A stretch of 64,000 bases of DNA from an uncultured Bacilli bacterium (GCA_934085675.1 CAKOHH010000001.1:62001-126000), one strand, 5' to 3'; numbered from the stretch's first letter, positions 36,610 to 45,612 are shown. Program-made: numbers and translations. Notes: a model not told the origin generated them from the letters alone.

Positions 36610-37615
36610 TAGTATCCTCCTCATTGAGTTCTTTATTTATAAAGGAAAGTAAGCCAACAACACGGTCATACTCCATTCTTTTTGGCCCGATGATGGCAAT
36701 AGTTCCTTCTTCTCCATCTTTTTTGTAAGTTGTTTTAATAACTGTGACATTAGGATCAAATTCACTATCTTTACCAATATAAATGTTAACGCCTGCTTTA
36801 TCTTCAGTGGCATCAATCTTTTCGATGAAAGCTCGATCTTCAAATTTATCTAAAATATTTTTGATTTTACCAACATCATTATATTCTGGTTCTTGTAGCA
36901 AATAATTTTTGCCACGAACGTGAATGGTTTCATCTTTTTTGGAAGCAATATCATGAAATGTCTGGGAGAAAATAGAGAAAATTGTTTCATATTGTCTTAT
37001 TTTTTCAGCAATAATTGGTTTGATTTCATACTCTAACCTAGTTGATACATCTTTAATAGGTGTTCCCACTAACATCTTATTGATAATTTCACAAGTTTGT
37101 ACAACCTCATTCATATCAATCGTACTAGCTAATTGAAATTGTTTATTTTGAACAATTCCTTTATCCGTACAAACAAGGGCAACAATTTTGCCATTAGTAA
37201 GAGGAATGATATTTACTTGCTGCAAAGCATTTTCATCACTATTTTTTCCTAAAACAACACTCGTATAACTGGTCATCTCACTAATGATTTCAACACAGGC
37301 TTCAATGGTATCTGATAAAGCCAGTCCTTGATTTTTGAAAATCACTTGTAACTTATGAGCATCTGCATCGGTAAGTTCCTTTGGTTTCATCAAATTTTCA
37401 ACATAATATTTATATCCATCTTCAGAAGGAATTCTTCCCGATGAAATATGATTTTTTTCAAGTAAGCCGATTTCTTCTAAATGAGCCATCTCATTACGAA
37501 TTGTCGCGGACGAGCATTTGAGTTTTTTACATAAAGATTTACTGCCAACTGGTTTAGCTGTCTTTATATAAGACTCGACAATCTCTTTTAGGAGTCGTTG
37601 TTGTCTTTCACTCAT
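36602..37615 (-). CDS. hrcA: Heat-inducible transcription repressor HrcA
   Basis: About 337 residues: N-terminal winged helix (RQQRLLKEIVESYIKTAKPV; CSSATIRNEMAHLEEIGLL) and the HrcA effector domain ending GTIAIIGPKRMEYDRVVGLL. It represses heat-shock operons by binding CIRCE, with GroEL keeping it active. ATG at 37615 follows AAAGGAAGTG. First gene of the operon, itself behind a CIRCE-like element. Confidence 0.96.
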   Translation of the reverse strand: MSERQQRLLKEIVESYIKTAKPVGSKSLCKKLKCSSATIRNEMAHLEEIGLLEKNHISSGRIPSEDGYKYYVENLMKPKELTDADAHKLQVIFKNQGLALSDTIEACVEIISEMTSYTSVVLGKNSDENALQQVNIIPLTNGKIVALVCTDKGIVQNKQFQLASTIDMNEVVQTCEIINKMLVGTPIKDVSTRLEYEIKPIIAEKIRQYETIFSIFSQTFHDIASKKDETIHVRGKNYLLQEPEYNDVGKIKNILDKFEDRAFIEKIDATEDKAGVNIYIGKDSEFDPNVTVIKTTYKKDGEEGTIAIIGPKRMEYDRVVGLLSFINKELNEEDTNG

Positions 37616-37658
37616 TTTTTCACTTCCTTTTAGGGCATTCCTTACAAATGCTATTAAC

Positions 37659-37686
37659 ATTATAGCACTTTTTTTAGCACTGTCAA
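37659..37686 (-). promoter_or_regulatory. Promoter of the hrcA operon
   Basis: TTGACA (37686-37681), 16-bp spacer, TATAAT (37664-37659); both boxes match consensus exactly. Confidence 0.9.
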
Positions 37687-37700
37687 TACCACTCTGCTAA
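37674..37700. promoter_or_regulatory. CIRCE-like HrcA operator
   Basis: TTAGCACTG, nine bases, CTCTGCTAA. The outer parts match CIRCE (TTAGCACTC-N9-GAGTGCTAA); the inner bases of both half sites deviate. It overlaps the -35 box. Similar half sites (TGCTAT/ATAGCA at 37648-37666; TGCTAAATAGCA at 37706-37717) flank it. Confidence 0.8.
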
Positions 37701-37820
37701 TTTTATGCTAAATAGCAAAAAAAAGAAGAACTTTTTGAAGTGATACAATAAAAGTAGACAGATAAAAAAAGAACTGTTTACTTTTTTAATTTGTTACAAT
37801 ATATATAGGAGGGATAATAT

Positions 37821-38180
37821 ATGAGTAAAAATATAATGAGAACACCAGAAGAAAAAGAAAAACTAGTTTTAGAAATGATTAATAATGGATATGGATTTCA
37901 TACTATGAGTAAAAAACATGATATTTCTAAGAGTGTATTATCAAAATGGTATTATTCTTATAAAGAAAAAGGTATTGAAGGATTAAAATCAAATACTGGA
38001 AAACATAAGAGTTTAAGTACTGGATTGCATTTAAAAAAGCCAAAAAATAAAATAGAAGAACTTGAATTAGAGTTGATGAAGAAAGATATTGAGATTGCTC
38101 GATTAAAAAAAGGTTACATGGTGAAAGGAGTTGGTGCCGAAAAGGAATTCGTTACTACATTCGACAAGAATACAAAATAA
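37821..38180 (+). CDS. IS3-family transposase OrfA
   Basis: 119 residues. N-terminal helix-turn-helix (VLEMINNGYGFHTMSKKHDI; KSVLSKWYYSYKEKGIEGL) followed by a leucine-rich coiled coil (IEELELELMKKDIEIARLKK), as in IS150-subgroup OrfA proteins that bind the IS ends. AGGAGGG precedes the ATG. The run AAAAAAAG at 38105-38112 is a classic -1 frameshift site; slipping there fuses OrfA to OrfB. Confidence 0.93.
   Translation: MSKNIMRTPEEKEKLVLEMINNGYGFHTMSKKHDISKSVLSKWYYSYKEKGIEGLKSNTGKHKSLSTGLHLKKPKNKIEELELELMKKDIEIARLKKGYMVKGVGAEKEFVTTFDKNTK
38105..38112 (+). promoter_or_regulatory. Programmed -1 frameshift site of the IS
   Basis: A7G in the overlap of orfA and the upstream extension of orfB; the -1 frame then reads open through 39037. 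Confidence 0.8.
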
Positions 38181-38227
38181 TAGATGAATATAAAGATAAA
38201 TATGGAGTTAAATTATTATGTGAATAT

Positions 38228-39037
38228 ATGTCTATTAGTAGGTCTGGATATTATAAATGGAAATACAGACAGGAGCACCCAACAGAAAAAATGATATCAA
38301 GACAATCCGATATAAAATTAATAAAAGAGATACACGAAAAGCATCCATCACATGGATATAGATGGATTAATGCTTATGCAAGATTACATTATGGTATAGT
38401 TTGGTCTGATAACCATGTTCATTTATGTTGTAAATATGAAGGTATTAAGTCAAAAGGGAAACATTATCAATGGAAGAAACCTGATGAAGAACATGAAAAA
38501 TTTAATAATTTAGTATGGAATGGATGGAAATATTTATCAAGACCATTTGAAGTAATAGTTTCAGATATGACTGCATTTTGGGTTGGCGGAACATATTATG
38601 AATTAACAATGTATTTTGATGCTTGGAATAAAGAAATAGTTGGATATGGTTTAGTATCTAGAAAAGGAGATACAAGGTCATATTATGATGGATTAAATCA
38701 AGTATTAAACCGCATAAAAAAAGAACAAACTGATGATTTGATTATTCTTCACACAGATCAAGGTTCAGTTTATTCGTCTAAAGCTTATAATAAGCTTCTA
38801 GAAAATTATAACATATCTCGTTCAATGAGTCGAGCAGGAACACCAACTGATAATCCAGTTAATGAATCATTAAATGGTTGGATTAAAGAAGAATTAATTG
38901 TTGATTTTGATTTAAAACATTGCAAAGATGTTCCTAAACTTATTGAAGAATATATTTACTATTATAACAATGAAAGACCAAGTTATTCTTTAAAATATAA
39001 AACCCCAATTCAATATAAAATTGAATTAGGGTTTTAA
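38228..39037 (+). CDS. IS3-family transposase OrfB (DDE integrase core)
   Basis: 269 residues from the internal ATG; the frame is open upstream back to the frameshift site near 38105, so the active enzyme is the OrfAB fusion. It has an HTH_21-like region (HPSHGYRWINAYARLHYGI) and an rve catalytic core with the DDE triad: Asp in IVSDMTAFW, Asp in LHTDQGSVYSS, Glu in PVNESLNGWIKEEL, spaced as usual. The C terminus YYNNERPSYSLKYKTPIQY is also typical. All key residues are present. Confidence 0.94.
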   Translation: MSISRSGYYKWKYRQEHPTEKMISRQSDIKLIKEIHEKHPSHGYRWINAYARLHYGIVWSDNHVHLCCKYEGIKSKGKHYQWKKPDEEHEKFNNLVWNGWKYLSRPFEVIVSDMTAFWVGGTYYELTMYFDAWNKEIVGYGLVSRKGDTRSYYDGLNQVLNRIKKEQTDDLIILHTDQGSVYSSKAYNKLLENYNISRSMSRAGTPTDNPVNESLNGWIKEELIVDFDLKHCKDVPKLIEEYIYYYNNERPSYSLKYKTPIQYKIELGF

Positions 39038-39086
39038 AAGAACGTTCTTTTTATAAAGTGTCTATTTTTACTTGACTACTTCATTT

Positions 39087-39548
39087 TTAGTTCTTACTTG
39101 TACTGCCAAAACCACCAATGCGTTTTCCGGTCGCATCATCATTATCTACCGTTAAATATTTTTGAAAAATACATTGGGCAATTTTCTCACCTTTTTTGAT
39201 AAGGACTTCTTCATCACGAACGTTGTAAAAAGCAACCATGATATGACCATCATTATCAACATTGCCATAGTAATCTTTATCAATAACCCCTACTGAATTA
39301 GCTAAAACAAGACCTTTCTTTTTAGGATTAGAACTTCTATTATAAAGATATAGAACTTCATCATCCATCATATAAGCTTTTATTCCCGTTTTAACAAGGG
39401 TTGGCACTTTTTCACCTTTAAAGGGAGGAATCACAGTATCTTCTGCAGCCTCGATATCATATCCTGCTGAGAAAGCTGTACTTCTTTTTGGAAGATGAAT
39501 ATCCTTTTCTTCCCATCCTTTAGCAATTTCAAAACCACGTGTTCTCAT
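39087..39548 (-). CDS. dut: dUTP diphosphatase
   Basis: 153 residues. dUTPase motifs: AGYDIEAAED (motif 1), YNRSSNPKKKGLVLAN (2), GVIDKDYYGNVD (3), GEKIAQCIFQKY (4) and the C-terminal GGFGSTS (5) that closes over the nucleotide. Hydrolyses dUTP to dUMP and limits uracil in DNA. ATG at 39548 follows AAAGAGGT. Last gene of nrdD-nrdG-dut; an IS lies directly after the stop and may have displaced the original terminator. Confidence 0.95.
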   Translation of the reverse strand: MRTRGFEIAKGWEEKDIHLPKRSTAFSAGYDIEAAEDTVIPPFKGEKVPTLVKTGIKAYMMDDEVLYLYNRSSNPKKKGLVLANSVGVIDKDYYGNVDNDGHIMVAFYNVRDEEVLIKKGEKIAQCIFQKYLTVDNDDATGKRIGGFGSTSKN

Positions 39549-39561
39549 TTCATACCTCTTT

Positions 39562-40107
39562 CTATAATTTTTGAAAAGTCTTATCATTGACAGGAATCAA
39601 AACAATACTCTTTTCTTGTAAAGTTCTTGGTACATCAATAATTCTTTGATTAGCACTGCCTCTAAAAGCAAGACCTTTATGAGCTTTGGAAATATCAAAA
39701 CGTCCATCTACTAATACATCAATATAAGATAATACTTCTTTAGTGAAAGGATATTTGTCATACATGTCATCCATGATTTCTTTATCAAATAAATATCCCG
39801 AATAACACCAGATATCCTTATCCTTATATGTTTCTTTAACCTTTTTTAATAAAGGTAATAAGGCCTCTTGGTTAGGAGGATACATTGGTTCTCCTCCTAA
39901 TAACGTTAAGCCTTTAATATATGATGGTTTTAAAAGTTCAATAATTTCAGCAATTTCTTTATCGGTAAATTTTTTACCATAATTATAATCCCAAGCAATT
40001 TCATTAAAGCAGCCTTTACAATGATGAGGGCAACCACTGACAAACAAAGAAACACGAACCCCAAACCCATTTGCAATATCATAATTTTTTATTTCTGCAT
40101 AATGCAT
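39562..40107 (-). CDS. nrdG: Anaerobic ribonucleotide reductase activating enzyme
   Basis: 181 residues, radical-SAM. The cluster motif is SGCPHHCKGCFN (CxxxCxxC, about 29-40), and LTLLGGEPMYPPN is the GGEP motif. Installs the glycyl radical on NrdD. Follows nrdD by 9 bases. Confidence 0.96.
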   Translation of the reverse strand: MHYAEIKNYDIANGFGVRVSLFVSGCPHHCKGCFNEIAWDYNYGKKFTDKEIAEIIELLKPSYIKGLTLLGGEPMYPPNQEALLPLLKKVKETYKDKDIWCYSGYLFDKEIMDDMYDKYPFTKEVLSYIDVLVDGRFDISKAHKGLAFRGSANQRIIDVPRTLQEKSIVLIPVNDKTFQKL

Positions 40108-40116
40108 AAGAAACCT

Positions 40117-42243
40117 CTATAAATGAGTGACACGAGCTTTAATTTCTTTCGTTTTACCAACATTCCAGAAATTTTCGCCTAAGTATCCACATGTTCTTCT
40201 GGCAACATTCATTTTACTTTTATCTTTATTATGACAGTTTGGGCATTCCCAGTCTAAATCATCATTTATCATAATTTCTCCTGTATAACCACAAACATGG
40301 CAATAATCTGATTTAGTATTAAATTCAGCATATTGAATATTGTCATATATAAATTTAACAACTTCTTCCATTGCTTCTAAGTTGTGTTCCATATTGGGAA
40401 CTTCTACATAAGAAATGCATCCTCCAGAACTGATTGGTTGGAATTGACTTTCAAATTTAAACTTAGAGAAAGCATCAATATGTTGTCTTACATCCACATG
40501 ATAACTATTGGTGTAATATCCTTTATCGGTAACATCTTTAATCGTTCCAAAACGTTCTTTATCAATTCTAGCAAAACGATAACATAAACTTTCAGCCGGA
40601 GTACCATATAAAGCAAATCCTAAACCAGAAGCTGCTTTCCATTCATCTACTTTAGCTCTTAAGTGGCGAATCAATTTTAAAGCAAATTCTTCACCTTCTT
40701 TTGTAGTATGAGGAACTCCTCTCATTAGCATTGTTGTTTCATAAATACCAATATAGCCTAAAGAAAGGGTTGAATAACAAGTATTTAAATATTTATCAAT
40801 TTTTTCACCTTTTTTTAATCTAGCAATGGCACCATATTGCCAGTGAATTGGGGAAATATCACTCGTTGTACCAAGTAAGGCTTCATGACGACACATTAAG
40901 GCTTCCCGACATAATTCTAGTCTTTCATCTAGTAAACTCCAGAATTTTTCCTCGTCTTTTTCAGCCACAATAGCCACTTGTGGTAAGTTAATAGAGACAA
41001 CACCTTGGTTGAAACGTCCTTCAAATTTGTAATTACCATTTTCATCTTTAAATGGCGATAAGAAACTACGGCATCCCATAGGGCTGAAGACATTACCTTC
41101 ATAATTTTTACGCATTTCTTTAGCACTAATATAATCAGGATACATTCTCTTTGCCGAACATTTAACTGCTAAATGAGTTAAATAATCGTATTTACCACCT
41201 TTTAAGCAATTGTTTTCATCAAGAACATACACTAGTTTAGGGAATGCTGGTGTAACATATACACCTTTTTCATTTTTAATACCTTCTAATCTTTGTTTTA
41301 AAATTTCTTCAAAAATCATCGCGTTTTCTTCAATGTATTCATCACCATCTTTTAAATACATGAAAAGTGTGACAAAAGGTGATTGACCATTTGTTGTCAT
41401 AAGAGTATTAATTTGATATTGAATAGTTTGAACACCAGCTTTAATTTCTGTTTTTAAACGGTCCATAACAATTTCATCAATATCTTTTTTTGTAAGTTTT
41501 TTCTTAATGTCTGGTTCAATTTGATCATAAAATTTTTCTTTTGTTTTACGAACATATTTACCAAGATGAGAAATATCAACAGATTGTCCACCATATTGGT
41601 TAGAAGCCACCGCAGCTATAATTTGTGTCATAACCGTACAAGCCACTTGGAAGCTTTTTGGAGACTCTATCATTTTACCATTCATAACCGTGCCATTATC
41701 TAACATATCTTCAATATTGATAAGACAGCAATTAAAAATAGGTTGAACAAAATAATCCGCATCATGAAAATGTAAAATACCTTCTTCATGAGCTTTACTT
41801 ATTTTTTCAGGAAGTAAAATTCTTCTGGTTAAGTCTCTTGATACTTCACCGGCAATATAATCTCTTTGGGTACTAGCTAAAGATGTACTTTTATTTGAAT
41901 TTTCTTCTGCTAATTCTTTATTAGAGTTTTTAATAAGACTTAAAATAGATTCATCTGTTGTATTTGATTTTCTTACTAAAGCTCTCGTATAACGATAAGT
42001 AATATATTCTTTAGCAAGGGCAAATTTACGAAGACTCATTAATTTTTCTTCAATGATATCTTGAATATCCTCTACTAAAATTCTTTTTTTATTTAATTTT
42101 TGAATATATTTAATAATATTTTCTATTTGGGTATCGCTAGCCCCTTCTTCTTCAGAAACTTGGGCATTGGCTTTACCAATAGCTATTCTTATTTTTTCAG
42201 GGTCAAAGTCTACACTTTTTCCATCTCTTTTAATAACTTTCAT
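40117..42243 (-). CDS. nrdD: Anaerobic ribonucleoside-triphosphate reductase
   Basis: About 708 residues: N-terminal ATP-cone (VIKRDGKSVDFDPEKIRIAI), catalytic barrel with FSPMGCRSFLSPF, a C-terminal zinc site of two CxxC pairs (CHVCG, CPNCH) and the glycyl-radical loop RTCGYLGENFWN. Makes dNTPs without oxygen, pointing to an anaerobic lifestyle. ATG at 42243 follows GGAG. Divergent from a Crp/Fnr regulator with a shared palindrome. Confidence 0.97.
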   Translation of the reverse strand: MKVIKRDGKSVDFDPEKIRIAIGKANAQVSEEEGASDTQIENIIKYIQKLNKKRILVEDIQDIIEEKLMSLRKFALAKEYITYRYTRALVRKSNTTDESILSLIKNSNKELAEENSNKSTSLASTQRDYIAGEVSRDLTRRILLPEKISKAHEEGILHFHDADYFVQPIFNCCLINIEDMLDNGTVMNGKMIESPKSFQVACTVMTQIIAAVASNQYGGQSVDISHLGKYVRKTKEKFYDQIEPDIKKKLTKKDIDEIVMDRLKTEIKAGVQTIQYQINTLMTTNGQSPFVTLFMYLKDGDEYIEENAMIFEEILKQRLEGIKNEKGVYVTPAFPKLVYVLDENNCLKGGKYDYLTHLAVKCSAKRMYPDYISAKEMRKNYEGNVFSPMGCRSFLSPFKDENGNYKFEGRFNQGVVSINLPQVAIVAEKDEEKFWSLLDERLELCREALMCRHEALLGTTSDISPIHWQYGAIARLKKGEKIDKYLNTCYSTLSLGYIGIYETTMLMRGVPHTTKEGEEFALKLIRHLRAKVDEWKAASGLGFALYGTPAESLCYRFARIDKERFGTIKDVTDKGYYTNSYHVDVRQHIDAFSKFKFESQFQPISSGGCISYVEVPNMEHNLEAMEEVVKFIYDNIQYAEFNTKSDYCHVCGYTGEIMINDDLDWECPNCHNKDKSKMNVARRTCGYLGENFWNVGKTKEIKARVTHL

Positions 42244-42300
42244 TTTTTCCACTCCTTTAACCTAACATAAAAATCATATAGCGCATTTCTTTTATTGTCT

Positions 42301-42314
42301 GTTGCAATTGCAAC
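42301..42314. promoter_or_regulatory. 14-bp palindromic operator GTTGCAATTGCAAC
   Basis: Perfect palindrome in the 113-bp gap between nrdD and the divergent Crp/Fnr gene, overlapping the regulator's -35 box. Symmetry and place suggest autoregulation and control of nrdDG-dut. Confidence 0.7.
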
Positions 42315-42330
42315 ATTTTTACATTATAAT
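42302..42330 (+). promoter_or_regulatory. Promoter of the Crp/Fnr regulator
   Basis: TTGCAA (42302-42307), 17-bp spacer, TATAAT (42325-42330). The -35 is part of the palindrome. Confidence 0.75.
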
Positions 42331-42356
42331 TTTTTTATTAGAAATGAGGCTTTAAA

Positions 42357-42992
42357 ATGGCTTTAAAATATGATATCTTTGCCAATTTTAATGAAAAAGA
42401 AAAGCGTAAAGTTTTGTCAATACTTGGGGCAAAGGAACTTTTTTATAAAAAAGGACAAACGATAACTTATGCTTTAAAAAACCGCTTTTTGATTGGAATA
42501 ATCGTCTCTGGAGAAGCCAAGATGATTCGTTATGATTACACTGGAGAAAGAACCATTGTTGAAGAAATGGTAACAGGTGATATTTTTTCAGATATGTTTG
42601 TTTCTAATCACGCTAGTGAGTTAGCAGTAATAGCCACTAAAGATGCTAATGTCATTTTTATTTCTTATGATATACTCATTAAAAAATGTGAAACAAGCCA
42701 ATATGCTTTAATGATTTTAGATAATCTTTTTGATGTAATGAGTAAAAAAATTATTAAAAGAAATGAAAGAATTGAACTTTTAACAGCCCGCAGTATTAGA
42801 AATAAACTCCTTGCTTATTTTGAACTTGAAGCCAAAAAAAATAATTCAAAATCATTTAATTTGAATTATTCTTACACAGATTTAGCAGATTATCTAGCCA
42901 TAGATCGCAGTGCTATGATGCGTGAATTAAAGAACTTAAAAGAAGACCGTCTTATTAAAGACGTCAACAAGAAAATTACACTTTTATTTTAA
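42357..42992 (+). CDS. Crp/Fnr-family transcriptional regulator
   Basis: 211 residues: cyclic-nucleotide-binding-like beta barrel (about 10-120, KGQTITYALKNRFLIGIIVSGEAKMIR), dimer helix and C-terminal HTH (YTDLADYLAIDRSAMMRELKNLKEDRL). No N-terminal Cys cluster as in FNR, so it does not look like a direct iron-sulfur oxygen sensor. GAGG lies seven bases before the ATG. Placement opposite nrdDG suggests control of anaerobic dNTP synthesis, an inference from context. Its end overlaps the convergent SPFH gene by 9 bases. Confidence 0.92.
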   Translation: MALKYDIFANFNEKEKRKVLSILGAKELFYKKGQTITYALKNRFLIGIIVSGEAKMIRYDYTGERTIVEEMVTGDIFSDMFVSNHASELAVIATKDANVIFISYDILIKKCETSQYALMILDNLFDVMSKKIIKRNERIELLTARSIRNKLLAYFELEAKKNNSKSFNLNYSYTDLADYLAIDRSAMMRELKNLKEDRLIKDVNKKITLLF

Positions 42993-44093
42993 TTTAGCAC
43001 CACAGTTAGAGCAAAAATTGCTACCATTTGTTTTTGTTCCACAATTTGGGCAGAAATTTAAGGCAACACCTTCAGCTACAGCTACTGTGTTATTATTTGT
43101 ATTAACATTTTGATTAACAGAGTTTAATAATCCTGCGCCGGCTTGGGAAGCCATATTCATACCTGCAAAGCCCATCATCGCCCCATTTTCATTAGAAGAA
43201 GCATTTTTTAAAGCTTCTGCAGAGGCATTAGCCATTAAACCAGATTGCATTTTAGCATCAGAGAAAATAGTCGCATCATCAATTTTATTAATTCTTTGCA
43301 TGCTACTTTCAGTGATATTAATATCTCCCATCGCCACATCAGTAATTAAAATACCATATTTATCTTTCCATGATGAACTTAAACATTCATTCATTTCATT
43401 AGAGATATCACTACCATAAAGGCCCATATCACCAAAAGAAACCTTTTTCTCCCGCATAACTACGGAAATAGCTCTCGTAATTTGTTCAACAAATTCACTT
43501 TTTAATTGACTTCCCATTAATTCTTCAAAAGTCACTTCATCTTTTTGATTACTTCCTAAAAGGGTTCCTACTAATAAAATAGGGTCTTCAATTTTATAAG
43601 CATATTCGCCAAAGAAAGTGACCTCTAGCATGCCATATTTTTCATCAGTAATTTTCTTAGGTTGAGGAGATCCAAATTTATTTCCCGTTACAGTTAATAA
43701 ATTAACATAGTATACACGTTGATCTCTAGCAGGTTGTCCTCCATAAGTAAATCTTTGACCTATCGTTTTAAATGTGTTTATAATTCCTTTGCCAAGGCCA
43801 CCTGTAAAAATACTTGGTTCACTTCCGTTATCATAAGTATATTCCCCTGGTTCAGCACAAAACTCAACAACCTTGCCATTATCCACAACCATCATTGCAT
43901 AAGATGATGGCACAACTATTTTACTACCATTAGAAATAACACCTTCACTTGGATTTCTATTACCATCACCATGGCGAACTTCACCACGAACCATCACAAC
44001 ATTTTTTTCGGTATTTGGACATACCACGTATTCTTTAAACTGGTCGCCTAAAGCACTTCCTACACTGCTTGTTAAAGCCTTAATTAATCCCAT
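42984..44093 (-). CDS. SPFH-domain protein with C-terminal zinc ribbon (YdjI-like)
   Basis: 369 residues. An SPFH/band-7 like domain (about 20-250) includes FKEYVVCPNTEKNVVMVRGE, the YFVN-like YYVNLLTVTGNKFGSPQP, and EEYKYGMLEVTFFGEYAYKI-like strands. An Ala/Asn/Gly-rich linker (about 280-340) follows, then a double-Cys zinc ribbon CPNCGTKTNGSNFCSNCG. This is the architecture of Bacillus YdjI and related virion-core-like proteins that assemble at membranes. No transmembrane segment. Its neighbours are four zinc-ribbon proteins with a related domain, implying one system. Confidence 0.88.
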   Translation of the reverse strand: MGLIKALTSSVGSALGDQFKEYVVCPNTEKNVVMVRGEVRHGDGNRNPSEGVISNGSKIVVPSSYAMMVVDNGKVVEFCAEPGEYTYDNGSEPSIFTGGLGKGIINTFKTIGQRFTYGGQPARDQRVYYVNLLTVTGNKFGSPQPKKITDEKYGMLEVTFFGEYAYKIEDPILLVGTLLGSNQKDEVTFEELMGSQLKSEFVEQITRAISVVMREKKVSFGDMGLYGSDISNEMNECLSSSWKDKYGILITDVAMGDINITESSMQRINKIDDATIFSDAKMQSGLMANASAEALKNASSNENGAMMGFAGMNMASQAGAGLLNSVNQNVNTNNNTVAVAEGVALNFCPNCGTKTNGSNFCSNCGAKLK

Positions 44094-44102
44094 TTTTTCC
44101 TC

Positions 44103-44645
44103 CTAATATCTTTCTATTTTTGTTAATATCCAGTCATAATCTTCTTCATTGTATAATGAATTACAATATAAACAAGTACCACTTTCATTAACACTTATGG
44201 GTGCCCCACAAGAAGGACACCGCCGAATCGTCTTTTGTTCCAAAGTGTTTTTCTTTTTCATAAATGTTAATAAATAATTAACAAGTATTCTTCTTGTATC
44301 GTCTCCAGAAACTTTAAGACCACTCTCTAAATCTATTATATAGTCCATATACCTAGATTGCAAGAGAACTTTTATTTGATAAGTATCTGCCCCCTCTTCG
44401 ATACTTATAATTTTACTATCCTTGACATTTAATTCATCATACATTTGTCTTTTATTTTGACTTTTCATTTTTATAATTTTTTCTTCTGCTAGGCTTCTTA
44501 CCGAAGGGTCTAAGAAATGAGCGACATCTTTCATATCTTGTCTCATAATACTTGTCAAAAGTTTAACAAAAATATTAGCCACCTTTGTTAAAAACATGCT
44601 TTCATCAAAATTTTTATCTTTTTGACGAAGTTCTTCAATAGACAT
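44103..44645 (-). CDS. Soluble Tim44-like zinc-ribbon protein
   Basis: 180 residues. A Tim44/TPR-like helical plus beta domain (about 15-140, FLTKVANIFVKLLTSIMRQD, then DSKIISIEEGADTYQIKVLLQSRYMDYIID) is followed by a zinc ribbon CPSCGAPISVNESGTCLYCNS. It resembles the C-terminal two thirds of the three membrane paralogues upstream but lacks their signal and membrane segments. Ten bases from the SPFH gene. Role unknown; probably a cytosolic partner. Confidence 0.75.
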   Translation of the reverse strand: MSIEELRQKDKNFDESMFLTKVANIFVKLLTSIMRQDMKDVAHFLDPSVRSLAEEKIIKMKSQNKRQMYDELNVKDSKIISIEEGADTYQIKVLLQSRYMDYIIDLESGLKVSGDDTRRILVNYLLTFMKKKNTLEQKTIRRCPSCGAPISVNESGTCLYCNSLYNEEDYDWILTKIERY

Positions 44646-44656
44646 ATTTTTCTCTC

Positions 44657-45520
44657 CTATCTATTTATATTTGTTTTTTTACTTAAAACAAACTCATCAC
44701 TTTCTTTTATAATCGTAGAACCACAGTATTCACAAACACCACTTGCATTATGTTCAAACGGTGCTCCACAACTTGGACAATTTTTAAGAGATTTCGCGTC
44801 ACTTTTTTTAATAACAAAAGTCATTAAATAATGGTTTGTCATCAAACGCTCTTTAGTGCCTCTAATAACTTCATTTGTTTTCATATTAATAACATAATCA
44901 TGGAAACGAATTTCAGCATAAACAATTAAAGAAACAACGTTGTTTTCACTGGTGATATTAGTAATTTTCATATCAAGATTTTGATAATCACTCATAATAT
45001 TTTGACCATTTTTAAGTTTTAGTGTTTCTAATTGGGAAACATAAGTATTATAAAGTTCATCCGTACAATACTCTCTTAAAGCATCATAATCAAAATTCAT
45101 CCAAGCCTCTTGAATATTTACAAAACGAGCAAAGACATCTTTTTTCACTTGTTCTATAGTCTTATCAGGTAAATATTTTTGTAACTCTTCCAAAGATATA
45201 TCATTATAACGATAACTTCTCGTTGCTTTACTAGTTTCTTTACTACCATAAGCAATAATGAAAATAGCAAATATAAAAATAGCTAACACAATAAAAAGAA
45301 CATCGCCTGCATCTGCTTCTCCACTATATGAGGAAGAATAATCAGAACTACTCCCCCAAGAACTATCACTACTCCCCCAAGAACTATCACTGCTACTCCA
45401 AGATGACCCGCCACTGTCATAAGAAGAATCCCAGCCCGAATCTGCTTTAACATTTAATGTCGTTAAAACAGCAAAAACACACAATAAAATACATATTAAT
45501 GATTTGAATTTCTTTTTCAT
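44657..45520 (-). CDS. Membrane Tim44-like zinc-ribbon protein, paralogue 3
   Basis: 287 residues. Signal peptide (about 1-26), a Ser/Gly/Asp/Trp-rich low-complexity stretch (about 27-70, repeated SSWGSS units), one membrane helix (about 75-93), then a cytosolic Tim44-like domain (about 110-245, AWMNFDYDALREYCTDELYNTY) and a zinc ribbon CPSCGAPFEHNASGVCEYC. Strongly similar to the genes at 45613 and 46434, with the greatest identity in the middle and the zinc ribbon. Own upstream extended -10 promoter. Function unknown. Confidence 0.85.
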   Translation of the reverse strand: MKKKFKSLICILLCVFAVLTTLNVKADSGWDSSYDSGGSSWSSSDSSWGSSDSSWGSSSDYSSSYSGEADAGDVLFIVLAIFIFAIFIIAYGSKETSKATRSYRYNDISLEELQKYLPDKTIEQVKKDVFARFVNIQEAWMNFDYDALREYCTDELYNTYVSQLETLKLKNGQNIMSDYQNLDMKITNITSENNVVSLIVYAEIRFHDYVINMKTNEVIRGTKERLMTNHYLMTFVIKKSDAKSLKNCPSCGAPFEHNASGVCEYCGSTIIKESDEFVLSKKTNINR

Positions 45521-45578
45521 ACTCTACTCCTTATATATCTATTTTAGCAAAGTGTACTAGAAAAAACCACTTTTATTA
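45521..45578 (-). promoter_or_regulatory. Duplicated promoter region before paralogue 3
   Basis: TGCTAAAAT (extended -10) at 45549-45541 within about 58 bp that closely matches 47253-47309 before paralogue 1. Confidence 0.6.
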
Positions 45579-45612
45579 ATTGATTTACATTAGTTTTCTT
45601 AACACTTTTATT

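Larger units (their letters stand above)
37736..39083 (+). mobile_element. Complete IS3-family insertion sequence, about 1.35 kb
   Basis: Imperfect terminal inverted repeats share TGAAGT and AAAARTAGACA: left from 37736, right ending at 39083 on the complement. Inside are orfA and orfB joined through a -1 frameshift site. T-runs of four or more flank both ends, so a short target duplication (TTTT) is possible but cannot be distinguished from sequence bias. The right end is three bases from the dut stop codon and the left end is about 35 bp upstream of CIRCE. Confidence 0.85.

Noticed and set aside
37821..39037. Transposase apparently broken into two frames
   Set aside because: The A7G site and the open -1 frame show the normal programmed frameshift of IS3 elements, not a pseudogene.
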